Source: Gammaproteobacteria bacterium (GTDB taxonomy: Bacteria; Pseudomonadota; Gammaproteobacteria; Pseudomonadales; Azotimanducaceae). From it: a stretch of 64,000 nt of DNA. The first letter of the stretch is position 1; the number at the start of each line of letters is the position of its first letter. Made by a program: the position numbers and the translations under genes. The notes under the pieces are model-generated. The model searched no databases. It was not told the origin of the DNA and saw only the letters and a list, made by a program, of their open reading frames with translations. This document shows, one piece after another, positions 54,610 to 63,111 of the stretch. The stretch is taken from the NCBI GenBank assembly GCA_026709365.1, contig JAPOTD010000102.1, forward strand, positions 1,115-65,114, given 5' to 3'.

Positions 54610-55788
54610 CTAAAGATTCGGAATCACCCGCTTCAGGTACTCGTCGAACAACGGCACGGTGAAGCCAGTGTTGCCATGAGCGGGGCTGTAGATCATGCCC
54701 TTGTTGATGAGCTTGGCCCGGGTTGGTGCGACGGCACCCACGCCTTTAGCCAGGGTCCTGCTGATTTCGCCGGAACGATGCGGGCCCGGGCCAAGTTCCG
54801 CCATCGCCCGCAAGTAGCGCCTTTCGGATGGCGTAAGCCGGTCGAAGCGGGCGCGGAAGAAACTGGCGTCGAGTTCCGCAGTGGCCTGCGCGGTGGCCGC
54901 GACGACATCTTGGGCCTTGATTGGGGAAGTCTCAGCGCAATCCCAACTGTGCTTGCCCCACTCCTGGAGGAAGTAGGGATAGCACTGCGTTTGCCGCACG
55001 ATCGCGGCAAGGGCATCGCGACTGAACGCCACGTCCCGTGCCTTGGCTGGCGCTTCGAGGGCGTGGCGGGCAGCGTCTTCGTCCAGCGGCCCGATTTCGG
55101 GAAAGCTGAAAAGCCGTTCAGCATAGGACTTGGCCGCTGCTGCGTGGGCCACCAGTTGCGGCAATCCTGCGCCAACAAGCGTAACGGGGAGCTGCCGCTG
55201 GGCGGTTCGGTGAAGGGCCAGAATCAAGGCGGCAAGCTGTTTCCTCTCAACGTACTGCAGCTCATCAATGAACAGCGCGACCGCAGTGCCTTGGGACTTC
55301 GCGGCTTCGCCCACCGCAGTGAGCAGCTCGCTGAGATCGAAGTCCAAGTGACCGCTGTCCGCGACGCCCGGTTCAGATTCCACATCGATGCCGATGCTGA
55401 TGTCGCCGAAACTGACTTTCATCGCTCCGACGAACCCGGCCAGTACACTGAGCGCTCGCTTTGCGGCATCCCCGGCGGCGACCCGGCGGCTCATCTTCAC
55501 GAGGGCGCTGTGCAGTGGCGGGGCCAACAGGCTGGGCAACGAACGGTCTTCGGGGGCTTCGAGCTGGAGAGTGATGAAACCGCTGCACTCCGCGTCCCGG
55601 CAGATGCGGTTGAGGAGCACGGTTTTGCCGACCCCGCGCAGCCCGACCATGAGCAAGCTCTTGGTCGCCAAGCCGTTGCGAATGCGATCCAAGGCAATGG
55701 CGGCAGCATTGATCAGGTCATCGCGTCCGGCCAGTTCAGGCGGTGGCGTCCCGGCACCGGGCGCATAGGGGTTGGTTCGGGCGTCCAT
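54610..55788 (-). CDS. STAND/archaeal-type ATPase with a C-terminal winged-helix-like region
   Basis: A 392-residue protein from ATG 55788. GRDDLI (about residue 21) is the usual N-terminal box. Walker A is VGLRGVGKTVLL (about residues 48-59) and Walker B is ALFIDELQYVER (about residues 170-181). The C-terminal 90 residues include LTPSERRYLRAMAELGPGPH and a winged-helix-like KLINKGMIYSP segment, as in ATPases thought to sense and signal. It differs in sequence from the ATPase at 53254, whose gene it faces. Two phased repeat pairs lie just upstream of its start. Confidence 0.8.
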   Translation of the reverse strand: MDARTNPYAPGAGTPPPELAGRDDLINAAAIALDRIRNGLATKSLLMVGLRGVGKTVLLNRICRDAECSGFITLQLEAPEDRSLPSLLAPPLHSALVKMSRRVAAGDAAKRALSVLAGFVGAMKVSFGDISIGIDVESEPGVADSGHLDFDLSELLTAVGEAAKSQGTAVALFIDELQYVERKQLAALILALHRTAQRQLPVTLVGAGLPQLVAHAAAAKSYAERLFSFPEIGPLDEDAARHALEAPAKARDVAFSRDALAAIVRQTQCYPYFLQEWGKHSWDCAETSPIKAQDVVAATAQATAELDASFFRARFDRLTPSERRYLRAMAELGPGPHRSGEISRTLAKGVGAVAPTRAKLINKGMIYSPAHGNTGFTVPLFDEYLKRVIPNL

Positions 55789-55794
55789 TTATAC

Positions 55795-55901
55795 CGAAGT
55801 TAACCTAAGTTATCCAAAACCTCAAAACTTTAATGAATGCGAAAATTAGTGATCGGGTCCGTTAATAGGCCAATTTGATCGAAGTTATCCAAGGTTATCT
55901 A
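55795..55901 (-). promoter_or_regulatory. Two phased GTTAWCY box pairs upstream of the STAND ATPase
   Basis: Copy A (55795-55816) and copy B (55880-55901) agree at 18 of 22 positions. Each has two GTTAWCY boxes exactly 10 bases apart: GTTAACC (55799-55805) with GTTATCC (55809-55815), and GTTATCC (55884-55890) with GTTATCT (55894-55900). The pairs are 85 bases apart, so all sites lie close to one helical face. Copy A ends 7 bases before the ATG. Such an arrangement suggests a cooperative operator, possibly autoregulatory. Similarity to the DnaA box (TTATCCACA) is partial. Confidence 0.6.
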
Positions 55902-56061
55902 GATCCGCTAACTTTTCCGTTGCCTGCTCACGGACTGTTTCCGAAGGCGGTCCGGGCCGGCAGTGAGGCGTCATGGGGGAACTCGCTGCGCGCCAGTTTG
56001 AACCTTGTGCCCATGCCGTGTTGAATAGAGCCTTCATTTGGTTTTGCCAAGGAGACTCAAC

Positions 56062-56937
56062 ATGACCGCATTTGGATTGGTTATTTTCCCGACCGACTAC
56101 GCCATCGCCCCGGCGCAACTCGCCCAAGAGGCGGAAGCCCGGGGGTTCGAGGCGTTGTTCTTCCCGGAGCACACCCACATACCGGCCAGCCGCCTCTCGC
56201 CTTGGCCCGGCGGCGGCGATCTGCCCAAGGAGTATTCGCACACCCATGATCCGTTCGTTGCGTTGGGCATGGCGGCATCGGTGACCAAGACGCTGCGCCT
56301 AGGCACTGGCATCAGCCTGGTCACCGAGCGCGATCCCATCCTGATGGCCAAGCAGGTGGCCACCTTGGACCATCTTTCCGGCGGCCGTGTGCTGCTCGGC
56401 GTCGGAGCGGGCTGGAACGCCGAGGAAATGGCCAATCATGGCGTCGAATTCGCCAGCCGTTGGAAGGTGTTGCGCGAGCGGGTGTTGGCCATGCGGCGCA
56501 TCTGGTCGGATGAGGAGGCGGAGTTTCACGGCGAGTTCGTGGACTTCGATCCCATTTGGGCCTACCCCAAGCCGGCGCAGCCGGGCGGGCCGAAGGTGCT
56601 GCTGGGCGCCTCCTCCCGCTGGACTTGGCCCAGAATCGCCGAATACGGGGATGGCTGGTTTCCCATCTACCAGAACCCCGAGCGAGCGGCCGAATCCGGC
56701 GGCGTTGACTATGCGACCGGCATCCAAGCCACCCGAGACGCTTGGGCGCAGGCCGGGCGCACTGGCGAGCCCGACTTCACCGTCTTCGGCGTAGGCCCAA
56801 AACAGGGTGTGGCCGAATCCCTGTTCGAGATCGGCTTCAACCGTGTGGTCTTCAGCTTGCCGCCTGCGCCAGCCGATGTGGTGCTGCCGATGCTCGACCG
56901 CTACGCGGCTATTGCTTCGTCGATCAAGGGTGGATAG
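56062..56937 (+). CDS. LLM-class (TIGR03619-like) flavin/F420-dependent oxidoreductase
   Basis: A 291-residue luciferase-like monooxygenase-fold protein from ATG 56062, preceded by AAGGAGA. The N-terminal strand TAFGLVIFPTDYAI, the FFPEHTHIP block (about residues 32-40), DPILMAKQVATLDHLSGGRV (about residues 94-113) and GVGAGWNAEEM are typical of the family. It oxidises or reduces an organic substrate with F420H2 or FMNH2; the cofactor cannot be decided from sequence. It is convergent with the acyl-CoA synthetase gene, only 7 bases apart. Confidence 0.88.
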   Translation: MTAFGLVIFPTDYAIAPAQLAQEAEARGFEALFFPEHTHIPASRLSPWPGGGDLPKEYSHTHDPFVALGMAASVTKTLRLGTGISLVTERDPILMAKQVATLDHLSGGRVLLGVGAGWNAEEMANHGVEFASRWKVLRERVLAMRRIWSDEEAEFHGEFVDFDPIWAYPKPAQPGGPKVLLGASSRWTWPRIAEYGDGWFPIYQNPERAAESGGVDYATGIQATRDAWAQAGRTGEPDFTVFGVGPKQGVAESLFEIGFNRVVFSLPPAPADVVLPMLDRYAAIASSIKGG

Positions 56938-56944
56938 GCGGCGC

Positions 56945-58750
56945 TCAGTAGCCGGCCTGACCCGATTTGATCCGGTCGGCAAAGCCTGCATCGAGCCGCT
57001 CGTAGGCGGTTGAACCCGGCTTCATCACATACAAAGGCTCGGCGACTCGGCTGAGGTCGTAGCCCTCCTGCTTGAGATCGCCCTTGAGCATCTTGAAGGT
57101 GCCGGTGACGTCGATGTCCGACTGCACCCGCAGGAAAAGGGGGCGGGCGTAGGGCGGGAGTTCGCCGGCGACGTGGCGGGAGAAGGCCTCCGCGTCGAGC
57201 GCCTCCAGGCCGGCCTCAAGCACCAGGGCCGCCATGCCGGCCCGGCCGTCGGCGCCGGGCACCTCCACGCCATAGACGTTGCAGAATTGGACACCCTCGA
57301 AGCCGTTGATGATCTCGCCCACTTCGTTGGTGGAGACGTTCTCCGACTTCCAGCGGAAGGTGTCGCCCACCCGGTCCACGAATTGGTAGTGCGGATAGCC
57401 CAGCGTGAAGCCGGCATCCACCTCCCGGAGCAGATCGCCCGTATTGAACCAAGCGTCACCATCCTCGAAGGCGTTGCGCAGAATCTTGCTCTCCGTGGCG
57501 TCAGGATTGGTGTAGCCCTCAAACGCCGCCTCCTCATTGATTTGGCCCAGCAGCAGTCCCGGCTCGCCGGGCTTCACCCGGACGCAACGGCCGGCCTCGT
57601 CCTTGACGATCGTATCGGCGTCCACGTCGTAGGCGACCAATGCGACCTCGGAGGCCGTCATGCCCACGGTCTCATCCTTGTTGAGCAGGTTGGCAAACGC
57701 CACGTTGCCCTCGCTGGACCCGTAGAACTCGGTGATTCGCTTGATGCCGAAGCGCTTCTTGAACGGCATCCAGACGTCCGGGCGCAGGCCGTTGCCGATC
57801 ATGTGCAGCAAGGGGTTGTCGTGGTCGTCGGGCGCCTCCGGGGTGTTCAGCAGGTAGCGGCAAAGCTCGCCGATGTAAACGAAGCAGGTGGTTTGGTGCT
57901 CGCGCACGTCGCTGAGGAAGCTGCTGGCCGAGAACTTGCGCCGGATGAACATGCTGGCGCCCGAATGGAAGGCAGCGCCGCAGCCGATCAATATGCCGGT
58001 GCCGTGGTAGAGCGGCAGGCACATGTAGAGCCGGTCCTTCTCCGTGCATTTCAACCCCGCCTTGTGCGACATGGCGGCGCTGGCGAGAAAACGGCGGTTG
58101 GACAGCACCGCCGCCTTCGGCATGCCGGTGGTGCCGGAAGTGAACAGATACATGGCCGTGTCGCCCAAGGCGTTGTTGATCGTGGTTGGGGGATTTTCAG
58201 GGCTTGCGGCAGCGCTGTCCTCGGCCAGGTCCGACGCCCAGTTGGGCGCCGCCTGTCCCGCATCCGGCACGAACAGGTAGTCTTCGCCCTCAGTCAAGGA
58301 CAGGTCGGCCTTGACTTCGGCCAGAGCGGGCGCGAGCTCCTCGCCGAAGACGCACTTCCTGGACTCGGTGACGGCGATGCAGTGAGTCAGCGGCTTGCCG
58401 CGCAGGTTGGTGTTGATGAAGCCCGCCGTGGCGCCGAGCTTGTTCAGCGCCACGGTCACGGCCAGAAATTCGATGCGGTTCTCCATGACCAGGCTCACCA
58501 CGTCGCCGCGGGCGACGCCCAAGCCCGCCAAGTGGTTGGCGTAGCGATTGGCCAGCGCGTTGAACTGCGCCCAAGTGACCGAGCGGCCTTCAAAGACAAT
58601 CGCGATGCGCTCGCCAAAACGGATGGCGTTGGCCTCCACCTGCAGGCCGAAGCAGTCCTTGTCGGTGTAGGGGCGCGGTTTGAGCGTCTTCTTCACCATC
58701 AGCAGGGCAGGTACCTGAGCCAGTGTCGATGCGATGTCGCGGAGTCCCAT
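56945..58750 (-). CDS. Long-chain-acyl-CoA synthetase (FadD6/FATP-like)
   Basis: A 601-residue ANL enzyme starting at ATG 58750 (MGLRDIASTLAQVPALLMVK) with AGGAAG upstream. AMP-binding loop MYLFTSGTTGMPKAAVLS (about residues 198-215), FYGSSEGNVAFANL near residue 325 and the FVDRVGDTFRWKSENVS adenylation motif are present. N-terminal organisation resembles FATP-type very-long-chain acyl-CoA synthetases that couple uptake with activation. It probably converts a fatty or sterol-derived acid to its CoA ester at the inner membrane. Adjacent acyl-CoA dehydrogenase and SDR genes support an acyl-CoA pathway. Confidence 0.9.
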   Translation of the reverse strand: MGLRDIASTLAQVPALLMVKKTLKPRPYTDKDCFGLQVEANAIRFGERIAIVFEGRSVTWAQFNALANRYANHLAGLGVARGDVVSLVMENRIEFLAVTVALNKLGATAGFINTNLRGKPLTHCIAVTESRKCVFGEELAPALAEVKADLSLTEGEDYLFVPDAGQAAPNWASDLAEDSAAASPENPPTTINNALGDTAMYLFTSGTTGMPKAAVLSNRRFLASAAMSHKAGLKCTEKDRLYMCLPLYHGTGILIGCGAAFHSGASMFIRRKFSASSFLSDVREHQTTCFVYIGELCRYLLNTPEAPDDHDNPLLHMIGNGLRPDVWMPFKKRFGIKRITEFYGSSEGNVAFANLLNKDETVGMTASEVALVAYDVDADTIVKDEAGRCVRVKPGEPGLLLGQINEEAAFEGYTNPDATESKILRNAFEDGDAWFNTGDLLREVDAGFTLGYPHYQFVDRVGDTFRWKSENVSTNEVGEIINGFEGVQFCNVYGVEVPGADGRAGMAALVLEAGLEALDAEAFSRHVAGELPPYARPLFLRVQSDIDVTGTFKMLKGDLKQEGYDLSRVAEPLYVMKPGSTAYERLDAGFADRIKSGQAGY

Positions 58751-58825
58751 GGCCAATTGCTTCCTCGGGTCATGTTGGGGCGGGCATTGAACCTTTGCAT
58801 GAACGCCCGCAACAGGCAAGGCGCG

Positions 58826-58996
58826 AACTGACGTTCGCGTGTGGAGTTTCGCTGCGCGAAACTCCGCGCTCGTCGCTTAGGTCAGGTTGCGAAATGTTTC
58901 TGAGTCCGCGCGCCCGCGGAGCGGGCGCGTTGAAGTTTCGCTGCGCGAAACTCCGCACCGGTTGCGTGGGTCAGGTTGCGAAATGTTTCTGAGTCC
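58826..58996 (+). repeat. Dispersed modular palindromic repeat, copies 5 and 6 in tandem
   Basis: Two units follow each other in the gap between the acyl-CoA synthetase and MBL genes. Unit 1: core GGAGTTTCGC-TGC-GCGAAACTCC, then tail CGCTTAGGTCAGGTTGCG to TTTCTGAGTC. Unit 2: hairpin CGCGCCCGC-GGA-GCGGGCGCG, core GAAGTTTCGC-TGC-GCGAAACTCC, then the nearly identical tail GTGGGTCAGGTTGCGAAATG. The two tails match over about 25 bases. Confidence 0.85.
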
Positions 58997-59039
58997 AGAA
59001 AATGGTGATTCACCTTTCCAACTTTAGGAGATGCGCCCG

Positions 59040-59900
59040 ATGAACCAGTGGCAAATTGGGGACGTCAAGATCACCCGCATCATCGAGATGGAGATCACGG
59101 GCGGCAGCCGCTTCATTCTGCCGGACGCCACGCGGGAGGCCTGCCTGCCCATCGACTGGCTGGCCCCGCACTTCATGGACGAGGCGGGCAACCTCATCAT
59201 GAGCGTCCATGCGTTGATCGTCGATGCCGGGGAGCGGCGCATCGTCGTGGACACCTGCATCGGCAACGACAAGGAGCGCAGCATTCCCAACTGGAGCCAT
59301 CTGCAAACCGCCTTTCTGGACGACATCGCCGAAGCCGGCTATCCCCGCGAATCCATCGACACCGTGCTCTGCACCCATCTGCACGTGGACCATGTGGGCT
59401 GGAACACCATGCTGGTGGACGGCGAGTGGCTGCCCACCTTTCCCAACGCCCGCTACCTGGTGGCTGAGCGCGAGTGGGCCTATTGGGATGCCCATGAGGA
59501 TGAATCAACCTATGGCCCGGTGCTGGCGGACTCCGTGCGGCCCGTCGTCGCCGCCGGGCTGATGGACTTCGTGGCTTGCGATCACGTGCTGTGCGAAGAG
59601 GTGCGGCTGCAGCCAACCCCAGGCCACACGCCGGGGCACGTCAGCGTCGAGATCTCATCCAAGGGGCAGCGTGCCCTGATCACCGGTGACTGCATCCACC
59701 ACCCCTGCCAGATGACCCGCACGGACTGGTGCAGCAGCGCCGATGCCGACCAAGCCCAAGGCCGGACCACCCGGGAAGCCCTGCTTGAGCGCCACGCTGG
59801 CGACGACACCCTCATCATCGGCACCCACTTCGCCACCCCAACGGCAGGCCATGTGCGGCGGCTGGACAGCGGCGGCTATTGGCTGGACGTGGGTTCCTGA
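59040..59900 (+). CDS. MBL-fold metallo-hydrolase
   Basis: A 286-residue protein from ATG 59040, 9 bases after AGGAG (an in-frame ATG at 59031 is too close to it). The metal-binding motif CTHLHVDHVGW (about residues 111-121) gives HxHxDH; a further histidine lies in PGHTPGHVSVE, the aspartate in ITGDCIHH, and the last histidine in IIGTHFATP. It is a zinc or iron beta-lactamase-fold hydrolase, similar to lactonase-type members. Substrate unknown. A terminator-like hairpin follows at 59932-59957. Confidence 0.88.
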   Translation: MNQWQIGDVKITRIIEMEITGGSRFILPDATREACLPIDWLAPHFMDEAGNLIMSVHALIVDAGERRIVVDTCIGNDKERSIPNWSHLQTAFLDDIAEAGYPRESIDTVLCTHLHVDHVGWNTMLVDGEWLPTFPNARYLVAEREWAYWDAHEDESTYGPVLADSVRPVVAAGLMDFVACDHVLCEEVRLQPTPGHTPGHVSVEISSKGQRALITGDCIHHPCQMTRTDWCSSADADQAQGRTTREALLERHAGDDTLIIGTHFATPTAGHVRRLDSGGYWLDVGS

Positions 59901-59931
59901 CTGACCCGCATCACTTGCCCAATGGCTTATC

Positions 59932-59957
59932 TGAAATTGAAAGGCTTTTCAATTTCA
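59932..59957. terminator. Two-way terminator hairpin between convergent genes
   Basis: Perfect 11-bp arms TGAAATTGAAA (59932-59942) and TTTCAATTTCA (59947-59957) around a 4-base loop, followed on the plus side by a T-rich stretch including GGTTTTTTGG. It lies between the MBL gene end and the end of a small membrane-protein gene on the minus strand, so it can end both transcripts. Confidence 0.7.
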
Positions 59958-60022
59958 ATGCTTTGCTTGGTTTTTTGGAAGTTGTTTAGCAAAATCTGCA
60001 GCCCTTCCGCGAAGCATCCGGG

Positions 60023-60292
60023 CTAGCCGCCGGCAGCAACGCGCTGCAGGCGAACCATCCGCGCCTCCAGCCAACGGCGGGCGGGCGGGAAGTCCAGGGC
60101 CGCAAAGGCCATGCCCAGCGGGAACATCCAGAAACCGAGGATCGGCAGGAAGCCCAGGACGCCGCCCACCATCAGCAGCGCACCGATCAGCGTGCGCACC
60201 CCCGGCGGCACATGGTCCCGCCCCCACTTCAGCGTGTTGAATGCGATTCGGGCGACCTTGCGCTTGAAGGCCGGGTCGGGGGCGCCTGCCAT
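60023..60292 (-). CDS. Small membrane protein of unknown function
   Basis: An 89-residue protein with ATG at 60292 that overlaps the stop of the MBL gene (ATGA), so the two are coupled. A basic N-terminal stretch is followed by two hydrophobic helices (TLIGALLMVGGVLGFLPILG and FPLGMAFAALDFPPARRWL, about residues 34-72) and a basic C-terminus, suggesting an inner-membrane hairpin. No family assigned with confidence. Confidence 0.6.
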   Translation of the reverse strand: MAGAPDPAFKRKVARIAFNTLKWGRDHVPPGVRTLIGALLMVGGVLGFLPILGFWMFPLGMAFAALDFPPARRWLEARMVRLQRVAAGG

Positions 60293-61395
60293 CAGACCAT
60301 CATCGGGCCGTCGTCGGGCGCATCGTGGGCGTCCGGGTGGGCGCGGCGGGGGAGGTCGGGGTCGATGGAGGTGAAGCGGTACTGGCCGTCCTCGTGCAAG
60401 GTGCGCTCAATGCGGTTGCGGTGCATCAGCAGGTGCAGATGGGCAATGGCCTCCCCCAAGGCCATCATCATCTGGCGCGGGTCGAGCTTGCGGGCGAAGA
60501 GCACCGGCAGCAGGTCCCGCGCCAGGGCGGGCTCCACGCAGTGCTCCTCGATGGCCAGCATGCGGTCCTCGTGATGGCCGATGAGGTCGCGCAGGCGCTT
60601 GCGAATGCCGAAAAACGGAAGGTTGTGCGCCGGCAGCACCAAGGTGTCATCCGGGGTGCTGAGAAAGCGGTCGTGGGATTCCATCCAAGCCTTGAGCGGA
60701 TTGGCGTCCGGCTCGGTCGGGTGGACGCTGACGTTGGAGGTGATGATCGGCAGTATCTGGTCCCCTGAAATCATCACCTTGAGGGCGGCGCAGTACAGGC
60801 AGGCGTGCTCCGGGGAATGGCCGGAGCCGACCACCACGCGCCAGTCGTGATGGCCGATGGTGAGCACGTCGCCGTCCTGCAGCCGGTAGTAGCCGCTGGG
60901 CATTTCCGGCATGGACATGCCGTCCTTGCCACGCTGCCCCCAGGCGCGGGCCAGCTCCTCCAAGTAGGAGCGGGGCATGCCGGCGCGCGCATAGAAGTCC
61001 TGGCCCAGCCAGGACGTGTGGTGGCCTGGGCCGGTGTTGGCGAAGGCCCGCGCTTGGTAGTACTCCGCCCGGGTCATGTGCAGGGGGCATCGGTACTCGT
61101 CGGTGATCATCTTCGACTGGCCAATGTGATCAGGGTGCATGTGGGTGCAGATCACGCCCTTCACTGGCCGCCCGCCCAGTTCGTGCCTGAACACCTCCCG
61201 CCACCACTGGCCGGTCTCCTCAATGCCCAGCCCCGTATCGACCACCCACCAGCCGCCCCGGTCCTCCAGCAGGTACAGGTTGATGCGCGACAGCGAACCC
61301 GGCATGGGCATGGTCAGCCAGCGCACGCCGTCGGCCACTTCCTGCGTGGTGCCGGGCGCCGGATGGTCAGCGTAGGGATAGCTCAGTTCGCTCAT
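60292..61395 (-). CDS. MBL-fold metallo-hydrolase with C-terminal helical domain
   Basis: A 367-residue protein from ATG 61395 (MSELSYPYADHPAP); the frame stays open far upstream, but that is only antisense of the SDR gene. Metal motif CTHMHPDHIGQ (about residues 82-92) gives HxHxDH, with a later histidine in GHSPEHACLYC, an aspartate in ISGDQILP and a histidine in VLPAHNLPF. The C-terminal about 90 residues form a helical domain seen in MBL/LACTB2-like enzymes. Function unknown; thioester or lactone hydrolysis is possible given neighbouring acyl-CoA enzymes. Confidence 0.85.
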   Translation of the reverse strand: MSELSYPYADHPAPGTTQEVADGVRWLTMPMPGSLSRINLYLLEDRGGWWVVDTGLGIEETGQWWREVFRHELGGRPVKGVICTHMHPDHIGQSKMITDEYRCPLHMTRAEYYQARAFANTGPGHHTSWLGQDFYARAGMPRSYLEELARAWGQRGKDGMSMPEMPSGYYRLQDGDVLTIGHHDWRVVVGSGHSPEHACLYCAALKVMISGDQILPIITSNVSVHPTEPDANPLKAWMESHDRFLSTPDDTLVLPAHNLPFFGIRKRLRDLIGHHEDRMLAIEEHCVEPALARDLLPVLFARKLDPRQMMMALGEAIAHLHLLMHRNRIERTLHEDGQYRFTSIDPDLPRRAHPDAHDAPDDGPMMV

Positions 61396-61443
61396 GTGGG
61401 CTTTGGCTTGGCAAATGGGCGAGTATAGACCAGCCCATTTGTG

Positions 61444-61580
61444 CGGGTTCAGAAAATTTCGGAACCTGACCCACGCAACGGGAGCGGAGTTTCGCACCGG
61501 CGAAACTCGAACGAACCGAAGATTCGCCGAGACGGCCACGTCGCGCAGTCCCCAAGCGCGCAGTTTCGCTTCGGCGAAAC
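61444..61580 (-). repeat. Dispersed modular palindromic repeat, copy 7
   Basis: Read on the minus strand: core GAGTTTCGCC-GGTGC-GAAACTC, then tail GTGGGTCAGGTTCCGAAATT to TTTTCTGAAC. A second, shorter palindrome (CAGTTTCGC, TTCG, GCGAAAC) lies at about 61560-61580. It sits between the divergent MBL and SDR genes, in the position of their promoters. Confidence 0.75.
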
Positions 61581-61671
61581 GGCACACGCGACCGAGAGGT
61601 CGGGCATTTTGCGTCTGCCGCGTTTTGCCCGGATAATCGGCCTCTTTCGACGAAAGCAGGGAGAGGCCGCT

Positions 61672-62469
61672 ATGGCGGAGCGCGTGGCGGGAAAGGTGGC
61701 GTTGGTTACCGGGGGAGCCAAGGGCCTCGGCGAGGCCGACGCCCGCGCCCTCGCTGCGGAAGGGGCGCAGGTGGTGCTGACCGATGTGGACTTGGCCGCT
61801 GGCCAGGCGGTCGCCGACGATATCGGTGCCGTCTTCAAGCCGCAGGACGTCACTGACGAAGCGCGCTGGCAGGCCATCATCGGCGAGATCAGGAGCGACT
61901 TCGGCGCCTTGCACGTCTTGGTCAACAACGCCGGCATCGTGCTGCCCGGCAACATCGAGAGCCAGACTTACGCCCAATACCGGGCGCAACTGGCCGTGAG
62001 CGCCGACGGCGCCTTCCTCGGAGCCAAGCACGCCATCCCCTTGATGGCCACCAGCGGCGGCGGCTCGATCATCAACATGGCGTCGGTGGTCTCCAAGCTC
62101 GCCTACAGCGGGGTCGTCAGCTACGCCGCCGCCAAGGGCGCCATTGAGGGCATGTCCCGCTCCATCGCCGCGCACTGCTTGGAGTCCGGTTACCGGATTC
62201 GATGCAACTCGATTCATCCGGGGGTCATCAACACGCCGATGGTGCAGAACTTCGGAGCGCAAGTTGGCGAGTCCGCAACGGACGTTGCCCAGCCGCCGGA
62301 AGGACCGCTTCCAGCCGAGGCGGGCGTAATGGGCGCGCCACGGAACGTCGCCGATCTGGTGGTGTTCCTGGCGTCGGATGAGTCCGCCTTCATCACCGCC
62401 CAGGAGTTCGTCATCGATGGCGGCATGTCCATGCTGCCCGCGCCGCTGGTTCAGGATTCGCGTCCTTAG
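61672..62469 (+). CDS. SDR-family oxidoreductase
   Basis: A 265-residue classical short-chain dehydrogenase from ATG 61672, with GGGAGAGG upstream. The cofactor motif TGGAKGLG (about residues 13-20), DVTDEARW, LVNNAGI (about residues 83-89), MASVVSKLAYSGVVSYAAAK with Ser, Tyr and Lys of the active site, and the HPGVINTPM segment are all present. It reduces or oxidises an alcohol/ketone with NAD(P)H; substrate unknown. Upstream extension of the frame is repeat sequence and is not used. Confidence 0.92.
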   Translation: MAERVAGKVALVTGGAKGLGEADARALAAEGAQVVLTDVDLAAGQAVADDIGAVFKPQDVTDEARWQAIIGEIRSDFGALHVLVNNAGIVLPGNIESQTYAQYRAQLAVSADGAFLGAKHAIPLMATSGGGSIINMASVVSKLAYSGVVSYAAAKGAIEGMSRSIAAHCLESGYRIRCNSIHPGVINTPMVQNFGAQVGESATDVAQPPEGPLPAEAGVMGAPRNVADLVVFLASDESAFITAQEFVIDGGMSMLPAPLVQDSRP

Positions 62470-62483
62470 GAGCCTGTCGAAAC

Positions 62484-62566
62484 TTGACTCAAGCAACGGA
62501 CGCGGAGTTTCGCGTCAGCGAAACTCCAATCGCCTCTCGCCCTCTGGGCGAGAGGCGCGGGCGCGC
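62484..62566 (-). repeat. Dispersed modular palindromic repeat, copy 8
   Basis: Located between the SDR and sdhC genes. Core GGAGTTTCGC-GTCA-GCGAAACTCC, then hairpin GCCTCTCGCCC-TCT-GGGCGAGAGGC, which is almost the hairpin of copy 1. A degraded tail (minus strand CCGTTGCTTGAGTCAAGTTT) lies before the core. The rest of the 267-base gap presumably carries the sdh promoter; no clear -35/-10 pair was chosen. Confidence 0.8.
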
Positions 62567-62736
62567 GAGTTGGCAAATCAGAAAGCTGCGACTAGAATCC
62601 CGCCTCATCGGAGTTGTCCGGGCCGGTCAGGGCGTGATGAGCTAGCCGGGGCCGGTCGCCATAGCAGGTGGCGCGTCGTGTCGCCGTGGGCCTTGGCAGG
62701 TTCCCAGCGTTTTTGGATTGACAAAGAACTTGGTTT

Positions 62737-63111
62737 ATGAGGCCCGAACGTCCAATCAGTCTGTCGCTGGCTCGGTTTCGCTGGCCGGTAACCGCCATCG
62801 CCTCCATCGCCCACCGCATTTCCGGGATTCTGCTGTTTTTCGGCTTTGCCTATCTGCTGTACCTGCTTGATCTGGCCCTCTCCTCGGAGGCGGGCTTTGC
62901 GAGGGCGGGCGGCCTGCTGGCAATGACCCTCCCCAAACTGGCGCTTTGGGGCGTTTTGGCCCTGCTGGCCTACCATCTGCTGGCAGGCGTCAAGCACCTG
63001 CTGCTCGATCTGCATGTTGGGGACGGCTTCGCCGCCGCCAGGCGCGCCTCCTGGCTGGTTTTCGCCGCAACCGGGGCGGTCGCCGTCATGCTGGGGGCTT
63101 GGCTGTGGTAA
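62737..63111 (+). CDS. sdhC: Succinate dehydrogenase cytochrome b556 subunit
   Basis: A 124-residue membrane anchor of complex II. The N-terminal PISLSLARFRWPVTAIASIAHRISG segment (RP.SP.L..Y..P..A..SI.HR.TG family pattern) provides quinone- and heme-binding residues, notably the SIAHRISG serine, histidine and arginine. A later helix has LLAYHLLAGVKHLLLD with a heme-ligand histidine. Three transmembrane segments. Its stop overlaps the sdhD GTG start. Confidence 0.94.
   Translation: MRPERPISLSLARFRWPVTAIASIAHRISGILLFFGFAYLLYLLDLALSSEAGFARAGGLLAMTLPKLALWGVLALLAYHLLAGVKHLLLDLHVGDGFAAARRASWLVFAATGAVAVMLGAWLW

Noticed and set aside
53254..55788. The two convergent ATPases as one defence operon
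   Set aside because: They are on opposite strands with no shared promoter and no effector gene; they may simply be neighbours.
55880..55901. Origin of replication based on DnaA-like boxes
   Set aside because: Boxes match TTATCCACA only partly, are few, and no dnaA, dnaN, gidA or AT-rich unwinding region is near; an operator is the simpler reading.
61396..62496. N-terminal extension of the MBL-fold protein at 60292 to 734 residues
   Set aside because: The extra part is antisense of a well-conserved SDR gene plus repeat sequence; ATG at 61395 begins the normal MBL N-terminus.
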